The notes beneath the pieces were generated by a model. It ran no database searches. It worked only from the letters and a program-made list of their open reading frames with translations, and had not been told where the DNA came from. From assembly GCF_018603515.1 (NCBI RefSeq), contig NZ_JACATN010000004.1, positions 310,001 to 374,000 of the forward strand: a DNA stretch of 64,000 nucleotides, in the 5' to 3' direction. Positions 46,608 to 57,600 of this stretch are shown here, piece by piece. How positions within the stretch are numbered: the stretch's first letter is position 1; each line of letters begins with the position of its first letter. Made by a program: the position numbers and the translations under genes. Origin of the DNA: Zobellia barbeyronii. GTDB taxonomy: Bacteria; Bacteroidota; Bacteroidia; Flavobacteriales; Flavobacteriaceae.

Positions 46608-47330
46608 TTACTTTCTACGACGTTGCTTTCTTCCGCCATCACGTTTATCACCACCTTTTGAAGATTGACCTTTAGTCATACCTACCAACGGAGATAATTC
46701 ACGCTTGCCGTACACTTCACCTTTCATGATCCAAACCTTAATACCCAACTTACCGTATGTCGTCTGAGCTTCATGTAAAGCATAATCGATATCTGCACGA
46801 AAAGTAGACAATGGAATACGACCATCTTTATAAGATTCTGAACGTGCCATTTCCGCACCATTCAAACGACCTGAAATTTGAATCTTAATTCCTTCAGCAT
46901 TCATTCTCATTGCCGCAGCAATAGCCATCTTAATAGCTCTTCTAAATGAAATTCTGCTTTCAATTTGACGAGCAACACTAGCTGCTACCAAATTTGCATC
47001 AAGTTCCGGTCTTTTGATCTCATAAATATTGATCTGAACCTCTTTATTAGTGATTTTCTTAAGCTCCTCTTTAAGCTTATCCACCTCTTGACCACCTTTA
47101 CCTATAATAATACCAGGTCTTGCAGTAGTCACAGTAATTGTAATCAACTTTAAGGTACGCTCTATAATTACTCTAGACACGCTAGCTTTCGCTAAACGAG
47201 CATGAATATACTTACGTATCTTATTGTCTTCAGCTAGTTTATCTCCATAATCGTTACCACCATACCAGTTAGATTCCCATCCTCTGATAATTCCTAGACG
47301 ATTTCCTATCGGATTTGTTTTCTGTCCCAT
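46608..47330 (-). CDS. rpsC: 30S ribosomal protein S3
   Basis: S3 forms part of the mRNA entry channel. The 240 residues include a KH domain with [20 protein letters not shown] and a C-terminal domain with [10 protein letters not shown]-type sequence ([16 protein letters not shown]). The C-terminus is a basic tail ([15 protein letters not shown]). Confidence 0.98.
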   Translation of the reverse strand: MGQKTNPIGNRLGIIRGWESNWYGGNDYGDKLAEDNKIRKYIHARLAKASVSRVIIERTLKLITITVTTARPGIIIGKGGQEVDKLKEELKKITNKEVQINIYEIKRPELDANLVAASVARQIESRISFRRAIKMAIAAAMRMNAEGIKIQISGRLNGAEMARSESYKDGRIPLSTFRADIDYALHEAQTTYGKLGIKVWIMKGEVYGKRELSPLVGMTKGQSSKGGDKRDGGRKQRRRK

Positions 47331-47331
47331 T

Positions 47332-47739
47332 CTAGCTTTCTATATTATTATTAGACCCCAAAACCAATGTAACATGGTTGGAACGTTTTCTAATTCTATG
47401 CGCTCTACCCTGTGGAGCTGGACGCAATCTTTTCAACATACTACCACCGTCAACACGAATTTCTTTTACAAAAAGATCCGCATCTTCAACGCTAGCATCC
47501 TCATTTTTTGCCTGCCAGTTTGCCAAAGCAGAAAGCAACAATTTCTCCAATTTACGAGAAGCCTCTTTTGGGTTAAAACGAAGAATAGCTAATGCTTTTT
47601 CTACTTTTACTCCTCTAACAAGGTCTGCTACTAAACGCATTTTTCTAGGCGATGTAGGACAGTTGTTCAACTTAGCGAACGCTATCTGTTTTTTCTCGGC
47701 CTTGATTCTTTCGGCCATCTGTTTTTTTCGAACTCCCAT
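47332..47739 (-). CDS. rplV: 50S ribosomal protein L22
   Basis: The beta-hairpin of L22 lines the exit tunnel. The 135 residues include [19 protein letters not shown] and the hairpin [20 protein letters not shown]. The basic N-terminal extension is about 20 residues. It starts 3 bp after rpsS. Confidence 0.98.
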   Translation of the reverse strand: MGVRKKQMAERIKAEKKQIAFAKLNNCPTSPRKMRLVADLVRGVKVEKALAILRFNPKEASRKLEKLLLSALANWQAKNEDASVEDADLFVKEIRVDGGSMLKRLRPAPQGRAHRIRKRSNHVTLVLGSNNNIES

Positions 47740-47742
47740 AGC

Positions 47743-48021
47743 TTACTTTTTACCTTTGTTCTTGGCTCCTGCATGACCTCTAAAAGATCTTGTTGGAGAA
47801 AATTCGCCTAATTTGTGACCTACCATATTCTCCGTAACGAATACAGGAACAAACTGTCTTCCGTTATGAACAGCTATAGTCTGACCTACAAAATCAGGTG
47901 TTATCATCGATGCTCTTGACCACGTTTTTATAACGCTCTTCTTTCCAGAAGAAGCGCTTTGCTGGATTTTTTTCTCCAAGCTATAGTGAACGTAAGGTCC
48001 TTTTTTTAACGATCGTGCCAT
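47743..48021 (-). CDS. rpsS: 30S ribosomal protein S19
   Basis: This 92-residue S19 of the 30S head has [18 protein letters not shown] and [20 protein letters not shown]. It forms a complex with S13. Confidence 0.98.
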   Translation of the reverse strand: MARSLKKGPYVHYSLEKKIQQSASSGKKSVIKTWSRASMITPDFVGQTIAVHNGRQFVPVFVTENMVGHKLGEFSPTRSFRGHAGAKNKGKK

Positions 48022-48035
48022 TGTTTCTTACTTTA

Positions 48036-48860
48036 TTATTTCTTTCTACGTTCTAGAATATACTTATTCGTCTTCTTGGTCCTAGTACGCGTTCTATAAC
48101 CTTTAGCCGGGATTCCGTTTCTTGATCTTGGATGACCACCTGAAGCTCTACCTTCACCACCACCCATTGGGTGATCGACAGGATTCATTGCTACTGGTCT
48201 AGTCCTTGGTCTTCTACCTAACCATCTACTTCTACCTGCTTTACCAGATACTAATAACTGGTGATCAGAGTTAGATATAGCTCCAATTGTAGCCATACAT
48301 GTAGATAATATTAGTCTAGTTTCACCTGAAGGCATCTTAACCGTAACGAACTTACCATCTTTTGCCATTAACTGAGCAAAAGTACCTGCGCTTCTAGCCA
48401 TAACAGCTCCTTGACCAGGACGTAATTCTATACAAGAAATAATAGTACCTAATGGTATTTCACTTATTGGCAATGCATTTCCTATTTCAGGAGCCACATT
48501 ACTACCAGAATTAAGCTCTTGCCCTACCTCTAATCCGTTTTGCGCAATGATGTATCTCTTCTCACCATCTGCATACTTCAATAAAGCAATAAAACCCGTT
48601 CTGTTAGGATCGTACTGAATTGACTCCACAACAGCAGAAACTCCCTGCTTGTCTCTTTTGAAATCAATAACACGATACCTTCTCTTATGCCCACCACCTC
48701 TTTGGCGAATGGTCATTTTTCCTTGACTGTTTCTTCCTCCCGATTTTTTTAACGGAGCGAGTAAACTCTTCTCCGGCTTATCAGTAGTAATGGCGTCAAA
48801 ACCATTTACTACTCTAAAACGCTGCCCGGGGGTTACTGGTTTTAATTTTCTAACTGACAT
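48036..48860 (-). CDS. rplB: 50S ribosomal protein L2
   Basis: L2 is needed for subunit association and peptidyl transfer. The 274 residues contain [20 protein letters not shown] near the N-terminus and the conserved [20 protein letters not shown] with the functionally important His. Confidence 0.98.
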   Translation of the reverse strand: MSVRKLKPVTPGQRFRVVNGFDAITTDKPEKSLLAPLKKSGGRNSQGKMTIRQRGGGHKRRYRVIDFKRDKQGVSAVVESIQYDPNRTGFIALLKYADGEKRYIIAQNGLEVGQELNSGSNVAPEIGNALPISEIPLGTIISCIELRPGQGAVMARSAGTFAQLMAKDGKFVTVKMPSGETRLILSTCMATIGAISNSDHQLLVSGKAGRSRWLGRRPRTRPVAMNPVDHPMGGGEGRASGGHPRSRNGIPAKGYRTRTRTKKTNKYILERRKK

Positions 48861-48869
48861 TTCTTGTCT

Positions 48870-49160
48870 TTATAGATTACTGTAAAAATCAATGATATCA
48901 CCTTCTACCACATCAACTATTGCCTTCTTAATTGCATTAGTTTTACCATGCTGTACTCCAGTTTTGGTGAAACGTGTTTTTCTAGATGGACCATAATTCA
49001 TGGTTCTAACTTTCTTTACTGAAACACCGTAAGTAGCTTCTACCGCATCTTTAATTTGGATCTTGTTGGCCCTTGGGTCAACAACGAAACCATAACGATT
49101 ATACAACTCGCTATCAGCGGTCATTTTTTCCGTTATTATTGGTTTTATCAACACACTCAT
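48870..49160 (-). CDS. rplW: 50S ribosomal protein L23
   Basis: L23 at the tunnel exit is the docking site for trigger factor and SRP. The 96 residues show LIKPIITEKMTADSELYNRY and ANKIQIKDAVEATYGVSVKK. Confidence 0.97.
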   Translation of the reverse strand: MSVLIKPIITEKMTADSELYNRYGFVVDPRANKIQIKDAVEATYGVSVKKVRTMNYGPSRKTRFTKTGVQHGKTNAIKKAIVDVVEGDIIDFYSNL

Positions 49161-49166
49161 GGTTTT

Positions 49167-49796
49167 CTATTTTGTTAAGTTTGACTCCAATCCTTCTAAA
49201 GCACTCTCCAATAACACAATACTACTTGCGTTAAGAATTTTATAAGTACTTATTTCTGAGGAAGTTACAACTTCGGAACCTTTCAAATTTCGCGAAGACA
49301 AATATACGCTATTATTTGAATCACCCAAGACAAACAATGATTTTTTGTTTTCAAGCCCTAATGACTTCAAAACTCCTTTAAAATCTTTTGTCTTTGGCGC
49401 ATCAAAATTAAAGTCTTCAACAACCAAAATTGCTTGTTCTTTAGATTTGATACTAAGTGCAGATTTACGAGCCAAACGCTTAACGTTCTTATTCAACTTC
49501 TGAGTATAATCTTTAGGTCTAGGACCAAAAACTCTACCACCACCTCTAAAAATAGGAGATTTAATACTACCGGCACGTGCTGTACCAGTTCCTTTTTGCT
49601 TCTTGATCTTACGAGTACTTCCCGAAATTTCCGCACGCTCTTTAGCTTTGTGCGTTCCTTGTCTTTGGTGTGCTAAATATTGCTTAACATCCAAGTACAC
49701 GGCGTGATCATTTGGCTCTATTCCAAAAACAGCATCAGAAAGGTCTGCCTTTCTACCTGTTTCTTTTCCTTTAATATCTAAAACTGCTACCTTCAT
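49167..49796 (-). CDS. rplD: 50S ribosomal protein L4
   Basis: L4 reaches into the exit tunnel and in E. coli represses the S10 operon. The 209 residues contain the tunnel loop [20 protein letters not shown] and [20 protein letters not shown]. It overlaps the rplC stop by one base. The structured rplC leader just upstream makes L4 feedback a possibility. Confidence 0.98.
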   Translation of the reverse strand: MKVAVLDIKGKETGRKADLSDAVFGIEPNDHAVYLDVKQYLAHQRQGTHKAKERAEISGSTRKIKKQKGTGTARAGSIKSPIFRGGGRVFGPRPKDYTQKLNKNVKRLARKSALSIKSKEQAILVVEDFNFDAPKTKDFKGVLKSLGLENKKSLFVLGDSNNSVYLSSRNLKGSEVVTSSEISTYKILNASSIVLLESALEGLESNLTK

Positions 49797-50413
49797 TACT
49801 TCTCGATAGTTACGTAAGCGTTCTTATGACCTGGAACAGCACCTTTTACAACTAAAAGATTCTTTTCTGGAACAACCTTTAAAACTTTAAGATTCTGAAC
49901 GGTAACTCTATCACCACCCATTCTACCGGCCATTTTCATTCCTTTAAAAACTCTTGCAGGATAAGATGCAGCACCAATGGAACCAGGAGCTCTCAAACGG
50001 TTATGCTGACCGTGGGTCGCTTGACCTACACCGGCAAATCCATGACGTTTTACAACACCTTGAAATCCTTTTCCCTTAGACGTACCAATAACATCTACAA
50101 ATTCTCCTTCTACAAACACATCAACACCTACGGTGTCTCCTAATTTGTAATCCTCACCAAAACCTTTAAATTCAACGACTTTCTTCTTGGGAGATGAACC
50201 TGCTTTTTTGAAATGACCTGCTTCGGCCTTATTAGCACGCTTATCTGCCTTGTCATCGAAACCAAGCTGAAGAGCTTTATACCCATCAACTTCTTCGGTT
50301 CTGACTTGGGTAACCACACATGGCCCCGCTTCAATAACTGTACAAGGAATATTCTTCCCGTTCTCGTCAAAGATGCTGGTCATGCCTACTTTTTTTCCAA
50401 TTAACCCAGACAT
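49796..50413 (-). CDS. rplC: 50S ribosomal protein L3
   Basis: L3 is an early assembly protein close to the peptidyl transferase centre. The 205 residues begin [20 protein letters not shown] and include the loop [21 protein letters not shown] 190-bp gap with hairpins separates it from rpsJ, the longest in the superoperon. Confidence 0.98.
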   Translation of the reverse strand: MSGLIGKKVGMTSIFDENGKNIPCTVIEAGPCVVTQVRTEEVDGYKALQLGFDDKADKRANKAEAGHFKKAGSSPKKKVVEFKGFGEDYKLGDTVGVDVFVEGEFVDVIGTSKGKGFQGVVKRHGFAGVGQATHGQHNRLRAPGSIGAASYPARVFKGMKMAGRMGGDRVTVQNLKVLKVVPEKNLLVVKGAVPGHKNAYVTIEK

Positions 50414-50506
50414 ACTGATTTTAGATTATAGAATTCAGATTTAAAATAAACCCGTTTTCCGTTTATATATACTTATTTAATATTCACTAACTATCGGACA
50501 AAAAAA

Positions 50507-50530
50507 CAGGGTCAAAACAATTCAACCCTG
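50507..50530 (-). terminator. Terminator-like attenuator between rpsJ and rplC
   Basis: On the minus strand CAGGGT and ACCCTG (6 bp) close a 12-nt loop and are followed by seven T residues. It lies inside the superoperon, 94 nt before the rplC ATG. No clear TAnnTTTG promoter follows, so partial read-through (attenuation) is more likely than a hard stop. Confidence 0.6.
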
Positions 50531-50576
50531 ATTGTTTTTATCCGTTTTTCCCTCGCACGCAGCTCGGGACATGTCA

Positions 50577-50596
50577 CCTATCCAATAAAGGACAGG
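50577..50596 (-). promoter_or_regulatory. Hairpin just after rpsJ
   Basis: On the minus strand CCTGTCC pairs with GGATAGG (7 bp, one G-U) around a 6-nt loop, 7 nt after the rpsJ stop. A GC-rich stretch follows, unusual in this AT-rich genome. With 50507-50530 it forms a candidate rplC leader. Confidence 0.45.
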
Positions 50597-50603
50597 TAGT
50601 AAA

Positions 50604-50909
50604 CTATACTTTTATCTCCACTTCAACACCACTTGGAAGCTCAAGCTTCATAAGCGCGTCAATAGTTTTAGATGAAGAGCTATAAATATCCAACAACCTC
50701 TTGTAAGAACTAAGTTGAAACTGCTCTCTAGACTTCTTATTTACGTGCGGCGAACGCAAAACTGTAAATATTTTTTTGTGCGTAGGTAACGGAATTGGTC
50801 CTGTTACCACAGCTCCGGTAGTCTTTACCGTTTTAACGATTTTTTCAGCAGACTTGTCTACCAAGTTATAATCGTAAGATTTTAATTTAATCCGTATTTT
50901 TTGGCTCAT
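50604..50909 (-). CDS. rpsJ: 30S ribosomal protein S10
   Basis: S10 of the 30S head also acts with NusB in transcription antitermination. The 101 residues include [20 protein letters not shown] and [20 protein letters not shown]. It directly follows fusA, with no tuf gene between, and is split from rplC by the leader region. Confidence 0.98.
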   Translation of the reverse strand: MSQKIRIKLKSYDYNLVDKSAEKIVKTVKTTGAVVTGPIPLPTHKKIFTVLRSPHVNKKSREQFQLSSYKRLLDIYSSSSKTIDALMKLELPSGVEVEIKV

Positions 50910-50918
50910 GTCTTAAAT

Positions 50919-53051
50919 TTATGCTGTTATACCTTTAGACTTCTTAATTACCTCTTCAGAGATATTAGAAGGTGTTTGGGCATAATGTGAAAACTCCATT
51001 GTTGATGTTGCTCTACCGGATGAAAGTGTTCTAAGAGATGTTACATATCCGAACATTTCAGACAATGGAACAGTACCTTTTACAACCTTAGCACCAGCAC
51101 GGTCACTCATATTCGTAATTGTTCCCCTTCTACGGTTCAAATCACCTACGATATCACCCATGTTTTCTTCAGGAGTAATAACCTCTATTTTCATAATTGG
51201 CTCCATAACTACGGCACCTGCAGCTTTACCCGCTGCTTTGTACCCCATTTTCGCAGCTAATTCGAAAGAAAGCGCATCAGAATCCACAGGGTGGAAAGAT
51301 CCATCTTTCAATACTACTTTCATAGAATCCATCTCAAATCCAGCCAAAGGTCCGTTTTGCATTGCTGCTGTAAAACCTTTTTCTACAGATGGTATAAATT
51401 CCTTAGGAATACGACCACCTTTGATTTGATCAACGAATTGAAGTCCTTCTCCTTCGAAATCCTCATCAGCAGGACTCATTTCAAAAGATATATCACCAAA
51501 TTTACCACGACCACCAGATTGCTTCTTATAAGTTTCTCTGTGTGAAGCCGTTTTAGTAAGTGCTTCTTTATATTCAACTTGTGGCTCACCTTGGTTCACC
51601 TCAACTTTAAATTCTCGTCTTAAACGATCTACAATAATATCTAAGTGAAGCTCGCCCATACCAGAAATAATGGTCTGACCTGACGCTTCATCTGTTTTAA
51701 CCTGAAAAGTAGGATCTTCTTCAGCTAATTTAGCCAAAGCCATACCTAACTTATCCACATCAACCTTTGTTTTTGGCTCAACAGCGATACCAATTACTGG
51801 ATCAGGAAAATCCATACTCTCTAATACAATAGGGTGTTTTTCATCAGACATGGTATCACCAGTCTTAATATCTTTAAACCCAACTGCAGCACCAATATCT
51901 CCTGCTTCGATATAATCGATAGCATTTTGCTTATTAGAGTGCATTTGATAGATACGAGAGATACGTTCTTTTTTACCTGAACGGTTGTTCAATATATATG
52001 AACCAGCATCCAAACGACCAGAATATGTTCTAAAGAAAGCTAACCTTCCCACAAAAGGATCGGTAGCAATTTTAAAAGCTAAAGCTGCAAACGGCTCCTT
52101 AACACTAGGCTTACGCTTTTCAACTTCTCCTGTATCAGGATTAGTTCCTTCAATATCTTCCTTATCCATTGGAGATGGAAGGTATCTACATACGGCATCC
52201 AATAAAAACTGAACACCCTTATTTTTGAAAGACGAACCACAAATCATAGGAATGATTGCTCTATCCATAACCGCAGCCCTTAAAGCAGCATGTACTTCTT
52301 CTTCCGTAATAGAATCTTCATCTTCGAAGAATTTCTCCATTAAGTTCTCATCATACTCCGCAACAGCTTCAATTAAGGCAGCTCTATACTCCTTAACTTC
52401 CGCTTTCATATCTTCCGGAATATCAACAACATCAAAAGTAGCTCCAAAGCCCTCTTCATGCCAAACTATTGCTCTGTTTTTAGCTAAATCAACGATTCCT
52501 CTAAAATCCCCTTCTTCACCAATTGGCAAAACAATTGGAACTGCCTTAGAACCTAACATTTCAATAACCTGCTTACAGACCATTAAGAAGTTAGAACCTT
52601 GACGGTCCATTTTGTTCACAAAACCAATTCTTGGAACCTTGTAGTTATCAGCTAATCTCCAGTTAGTCTCAGATTGAGGCTCAACACCATCAACTGCACT
52701 AAAAAGAAAAACCAAACCATCTAAAACACGAAGTGAACGGTTAACTTCAACCGTAAAATCTACGTGTCCCGGTGTATCTATTATATTAAAGTGATAATCT
52801 TTAGTATTATCAAGCTCCTTTGCATTCTCTAAAGGAAACTTCCATGTACAAGTAGTAGCAGCAGAAGTAATGGTAATACCACGCTCTTGCTCCTGCTCCA
52901 TCCAGTCCATAGTAGCAGCACCATCGTGCACCTCACCTATTTTATGACTAACACCAGTATAAAAAAGTATACGCTCTGTTGTTGTTGTTTTACCAGCATC
53001 AATATGAGCAGCAATACCTATATTTCTTGTATATTTTAAATCTCTTGCCAT
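50919..53051 (-). CDS. fusA: Elongation factor G
   Basis: EF-G is the translocation GTPase of elongation. The 710 residues show G1 [17 protein letters not shown]2/G3 region [12 protein letters not shown] and DTPGHVDF, G4 VNKMD, then domains II-V with [14 protein letters not shown] in domain III and [19 protein letters not shown] near the end. It lies between rpsG and rpsJ. Confidence 0.98.
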   Translation of the reverse strand: MARDLKYTRNIGIAAHIDAGKTTTTERILFYTGVSHKIGEVHDGAATMDWMEQEQERGITITSAATTCTWKFPLENAKELDNTKDYHFNIIDTPGHVDFTVEVNRSLRVLDGLVFLFSAVDGVEPQSETNWRLADNYKVPRIGFVNKMDRQGSNFLMVCKQVIEMLGSKAVPIVLPIGEEGDFRGIVDLAKNRAIVWHEEGFGATFDVVDIPEDMKAEVKEYRAALIEAVAEYDENLMEKFFEDEDSITEEEVHAALRAAVMDRAIIPMICGSSFKNKGVQFLLDAVCRYLPSPMDKEDIEGTNPDTGEVEKRKPSVKEPFAALAFKIATDPFVGRLAFFRTYSGRLDAGSYILNNRSGKKERISRIYQMHSNKQNAIDYIEAGDIGAAVGFKDIKTGDTMSDEKHPIVLESMDFPDPVIGIAVEPKTKVDVDKLGMALAKLAEEDPTFQVKTDEASGQTIISGMGELHLDIIVDRLRREFKVEVNQGEPQVEYKEALTKTASHRETYKKQSGGRGKFGDISFEMSPADEDFEGEGLQFVDQIKGGRIPKEFIPSVEKGFTAAMQNGPLAGFEMDSMKVVLKDGSFHPVDSDALSFELAAKMGYKAAGKAAGAVVMEPIMKIEVITPEENMGDIVGDLNRRRGTITNMSDRAGAKVVKGTVPLSEMFGYVTSLRTLSSGRATSTMEFSHYAQTPSNISEEVIKKSKGITA

Positions 53052-53057
53052 TTCCGA

Positions 53058-53534
53058 TTAGAATCTAAAGTGTGAAAAAGCTTTGTTAGCCTCCGCCATT
53101 TTATGCGTATCTACTCTTTTCTTAACAGCTGCACCTTCTTCTTTCGAAGCGGCAAGAACCTCAGCTGCTAATTTTTGTGCCATTCCTTTTTCATTACGCT
53201 TTCTTGCGAAACTAATTAGCCACTTCATCGCAGTAGAAATCTTACGATCCGGTCTAATTTGCATAGGAATTTGAAATGTAGCACCACCTACTCTTCTACT
53301 TCTAACCTCAACGTGAGGCATAACATTCGAAAGGGCATCCTTCCAAAGCTCTAAAGCAGTCTTCTCCTCATCGGTCTTTTTTTCTTCTACGATATCCATT
53401 GCATCGTAGAAAACACTAAAAGCGATAGACTTCTTACCGTCCCACATCATCATGTTAACGAAACGTGTCACCAACTGATCGTTAAATCTTGGATCTGGTA
53501 AAAGTGGTCTTTTCTTTGCCTGTTTTTTTCTCAT
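53058..53534 (-). CDS. rpsG: 30S ribosomal protein S7
   Basis: S7 nucleates assembly of the 30S head and contacts E-site tRNA. The 158 residues include [20 protein letters not shown] and the helix [20 protein letters not shown]. In E. coli S7 autoregulates through the S12-S7 gap; here that gap (75 bp) holds a hairpin. Confidence 0.98.
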   Translation of the reverse strand: MRKKQAKKRPLLPDPRFNDQLVTRFVNMMMWDGKKSIAFSVFYDAMDIVEEKKTDEEKTALELWKDALSNVMPHVEVRSRRVGGATFQIPMQIRPDRKISTAMKWLISFARKRNEKGMAQKLAAEVLAASKEEGAAVKKRVDTHKMAEANKAFSHFRF

Positions 53535-53541
53535 TACTTAA

Positions 53542-53561
53542 TAGTTTAGAATTTTAAACTA
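53542..53561 (-). promoter_or_regulatory. Hairpin upstream of rpsG (candidate S7 site)
   Basis: TAGTTTA and TAAACTA form a perfect 7-bp stem with a 6-nt loop, ending 7 nt before the rpsG ATG. Such a hairpin could occlude initiation. The role of S7 is inferred from the E. coli str operon. Confidence 0.4.
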
Positions 53562-53609
53562 CAATTGAAACTTTGACATCTCAACCTTTACTTAATATTC
53601 TTTGTTCAT

Positions 53610-53984
53610 TTACTTCTTAGGGCGTTTTGCACCGTACTTAGACCTACGTTGAGTTCTTCCTGCAACACCTGCAGTATCCAAAGCCCCTCTAACGATGTGA
53701 TATCTAACTCCTGGCAAATCCTTTACCCTTCCGCCCCTTACTAATACTATCGAGTGCTCTTGGAGGTTATGTCCTTCTCCGGGTATGTAAGCGTTTACTT
53801 CCTTACCGTTTGTCAACCTTACTCTCGCTACTTTTCTCATAGCTGAGTTTGGTTTCTTCGGTGTAGTCGTATAAACACGAGTACAAACACCTCTTCTTTG
53901 AGGACACGAATCCAAAGCCGCCGATTTACTCTTCTTAGTAATCGTGGACCTTCCTTTTCGTACTAATTGTGAAATTGTTGGCAT
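53610..53984 (-). CDS. rpsL: 30S ribosomal protein S12
   Basis: S12 controls decoding accuracy. The 124 residues include [18 protein letters not shown], with Lys at position 43, and [19 protein letters not shown]. Both streptomycin-related positions carry the sensitive (wild-type) lysine. It is the first gene of the superoperon, about 40 nt downstream of a strong promoter. Confidence 0.98.
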   Translation of the reverse strand: MPTISQLVRKGRSTITKKSKSAALDSCPQRRGVCTRVYTTTPKKPNSAMRKVARVRLTNGKEVNAYIPGEGHNLQEHSIVLVRGGRVKDLPGVRYHIVRGALDTAGVAGRTQRRSKYGAKRPKK

Positions 53985-54027
53985 ACTAACTTATATATGA
54001 ATAAATAACCCCTTGTTTAAGGGTCGG

Positions 54028-54058
54028 CAAATGTAAGACTATTTCGCAGAAATTCAAA
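54028..54058 (-). promoter_or_regulatory. Main promoter of the ribosomal superoperon (rpsL)
   Basis: On the minus strand TTTG (54055-54058), 19 nt, then TACATTTG (54028-54035), an exact match to TTG-N19-TAnnTTTG. The expected start near 54021 gives a leader of about 37 nt before rpsL. It is the cleanest promoter in the window. Confidence 0.8.
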
Positions 54059-54637
54059 TGGTTTCGAGTTTATTTTCAAAGAAATTTATTTTGAAGCATA
54101 TTAGGCTATGCACTCACCCAAGTAATCATAAGACAGAAAACACTTCAAATCAAACAGCAGAAGCAATTAATACATACCCTAGATTACCTCGAAAAAACAA
54201 ATCTTACTAACCTCATATATATAAAAGCCAAATCACTCTATTTTCTTCTCCAACGAACTGCTACTATTAAATGTCCAGAATAGGATATTATAGACAAACT
54301 GACATAAAAAGTGTCTCAAAAATAAATTTAACAAGATTTATCCTATTAATTACAGTAACTAAACCTGTTAAATAGCTAATATGTCTAATATTTGCAGATA
54401 ATTGAATAATTCAGAATTTTTTAACATAAACCGACCTCCTTTTTCATAATACAAATTGAAAAATCGCTTTTTCTATAACTTTAAGCCAATTTAATGTGTG
54501 ATTTTCTTAAAAATCTATTCAAGAACACCATTTTATCACACCCAAAACCTATGCACGCATAATTTAAAGTTAAAAATAATTGGATTATTAACGTGAATTT
54601 ATGACTTTTGGCGCTAGCTAATTCAAATAATTATAAA
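54059..54637. other. Long AT-rich intergenic region between rpsL and susC
   Basis: These 579 bp lie between divergent rpsL and susC. I find no coding frame, RNA gene or mobile element. The stretch 54455-54482 (TTG, 17 nt, TAACTTTA) is a possible promoter facing susC, and a TTGG at about 54580 with TGACTTTTG at 54601-54609 is another weak candidate. A long susC leader is therefore possible. Confidence 0.5.
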
Positions 54638-57600
54638 ATGAGAGCAAAACAAAAAGGATTGTTAACGCTGTTTTTGGCGTTAATCGTGCAGATTTCATTT
54701 GCGCAAGACAAATCGATTACCGGAGCGGTATCAGACCAAGATGGTCTACCATTACCGGGAGTTAATATTGTTGTGCAAGGTACCACAAACGGTACACAAA
54801 CAGATTTTGACGGAAACTATGCTATTCAAGCAAGCGAAGGTCAATCATTAGTATTCTCTTACATCGGGTATAAAAACGAGACCCGTCCTGTTGGAGCATC
54901 AAACACAGTAAACCTTCAAATGACTGAGGATGCTCAGGCTTTAGATGAGGTTGTAGTAACTGCTTTAGGTATCAAAAGAGAGAAGCAAGCTCTTGGTTAT
55001 GCTACTACAGAGGTCAAAGGTGACCAAGTAAACACTGCTAAAGAAACTAACTTTATGAACTCCTTATCCGGTAAAGTAGCGGGTCTGGACATTAAGAAAA
55101 GTAGTTCTTTGGGTGGTTCATCAAACGTTGTTTTAAGGGGTTACAGTTCTATTACTGGTAATAACCAACCTCTTTTTGTTATTGATGGTACACCTATTGG
55201 TAATAATAGTAACTCAAGTTCTGGTTCGTCTGATACCGCGACAAATCAAACAACAGGACAAGGTGGTTATGACTATGGTAATGCCGCAATGGACATTAAC
55301 CCAGAAGACATAGAATCTGTAAATGTTTTAAAAGGTGCAGCAGCATCTAACCTATACGGATCCAGAGCTGCTAACGGTGTTATAATCATAACTACCAAGA
55401 AAGGTAAAAAAGGTCAAGGACTTGGCGTAACAGTGAATTCCGGCGTATCTTTTGCTCAATATGACAAAGATACTTTTCCTAAATTCCAAGACGGATACGG
55501 AGCTGGTTATGGAGCATATTATGATGGTCCTGGAGGATACTTCTTTGAACAAGATATTGACGGAGACGGTGTTGATGATTTAACTACTCCATTTACTGAA
55601 GATGCTTCTTTTGGTGCAGCATTCAACCCTAACACATTAGTTTACCAATGGGATGCATTCTATCCAGAATCTCCTAACTACCTTCAAGCTACTCCTTACG
55701 TTGCTGGTGCAAATGGTCCAGAGGCAATTTTCAATACAGGGGTTACACTTAATAATAGTATTTCTATTTCTGCAGGAAGTGACACTGGATCTTTTAGATT
55801 GGGTTATACAAACCTTGATCAAACGGGTATAGTTCCAAACAGTAGTATTAAAAGAAATACAGTTGATTTTAATGGTACGCAGGAACTTTCTGAGAAACTT
55901 AAAGCGGGTGTTAAAGTTACTTTTACCAAAACTGACGGAAATGGTCGTTACGGTACGGGTTACGACGCGAACAATGTAATGCAAAGCTTTAGACAATGGC
56001 ATCAAACCAATGTTGACTATAAGGCTCAAGAAGAAGCCTATTTAACAACAGGTAGAAACATTACTTGGAACTACGCAGGGGATCCTCTAACCCTAGACGG
56101 GGTTAAACCAATATTTTTTGACAACCCATTTTGGACTCGTTATGAAAACTACCAAAGTGATACAAGAAATAGAATTTTCGGTAATTTTAACCTTACTTAT
56201 GATGCAGCAGATTGGTTAAGTATAACTGGTAGAACTTCTCTTGACACATATTCTGAATTTAGAGAAGAAAGAACTGCTGTAGGTAGTGTAAATTCTCCTA
56301 GTAAATATAATAGATTTAACCAATCGTTTACAGAGATAAACTATGACCTGTTACTTAACTACAACTTTGACCTGTCAGAAAAATTATCACTTGACGGTGT
56401 TGTAGGTGCTACTGCTAGACAGTCTAGAACTGAATGGGTTGACGCATCAACTAGTGGTGGTCTTGTTGTTCCTAAGTTATATTCTTTAAGCAACTCAACG
56501 AACTTGCTAGAACCATCAACTGAATACTTGGGTAAATTAAAGCAGTATGGCTTTTTCGCTAATGCTTCGTTTAACTATGATCGCCTAGTGTATTTAGATT
56601 TATCTGGACGATATGATTTTTCATCTACATTGCCTGATGATAACAATGGTTTCTTTTACCCAGCGATATCTACATCTTTTGTATTCTCTAAATTAGTTGA
56701 TGCAGACTGGTTAAGTTTCGGTAAATTCCGTGCAAACTATGCCGAAGTAGGTAATAGTACAGTACCTCAAAGGGTTTATAATTCTTACTTTAGCCCAACG
56801 AATTTCTCAGTGCCCCTATTTAGTGTAGATGGACAAAGAAACAACAGCGATTTGGTAAACGAATTAACCAAGTCTTATGAGGTTGGTTTAGAAATGAGTT
56901 TTGCAAACAAAAGAGCTGGTTTGGATTTATCTCTTTACAAAACAAACACAACAGATCAAATTTTCCCTGTTGAAGTTAGTAGAGCAACTGGTTACAGTTC
57001 AAAAGTTGTTAATTCAGGAGACATTGAAAACAAAGGTATTGAAGTTGCGTTATTTGTAACACCAGTTAAAACTGATAATTTTGATTGGACTATTAATGGT
57101 ACTTGGGCTAAAAACGAAAGTGAAGTAATTAGCTTATTTGACGGTGTGGATAACCTTGAAATGGACAGCTACCAAGGTGGTGTAACCATAAACGCAACGG
57201 TTGGACAACCCTACGGAAGTTTATGGGGTGGTAATTTCACTTTTTTAAATGGTGAAAGAGTTATTGACGCAGATACTGGCCGTTATGTTGTTGATGCAAC
57301 CCCACAACCAATAGGAGATATGAATCCAGACTGGAAAGGTGGTATAACAAACTCTTTAAGATATAAGAATCTTTCTATGAGCTTCTTAATAGATATCCAA
57401 AAAGGTGGAGATTTCTTTTCATTAGATACTTGGTACGGTTTTGCTACTGGTGTTTATGATGTTACTGCTGGTGATAACGAATTGGGTAACCCAAAACGTG
57501 ATCCTATCGCAGATGGCGGTGGTATCTTATTAGAAGGAGTTAATCCTGATGGAAGTGCTAACACTACTCGTACTTCAATGGGAGATTACGCAAATGCGTT

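Noticed and set aside
54173-54184. ATACCCTA in the rpsL-susC gap as a third ECF site
   Set aside because: Only 8 of 13 bases match, the second block is missing and it faces rpsL from far away; probably chance.
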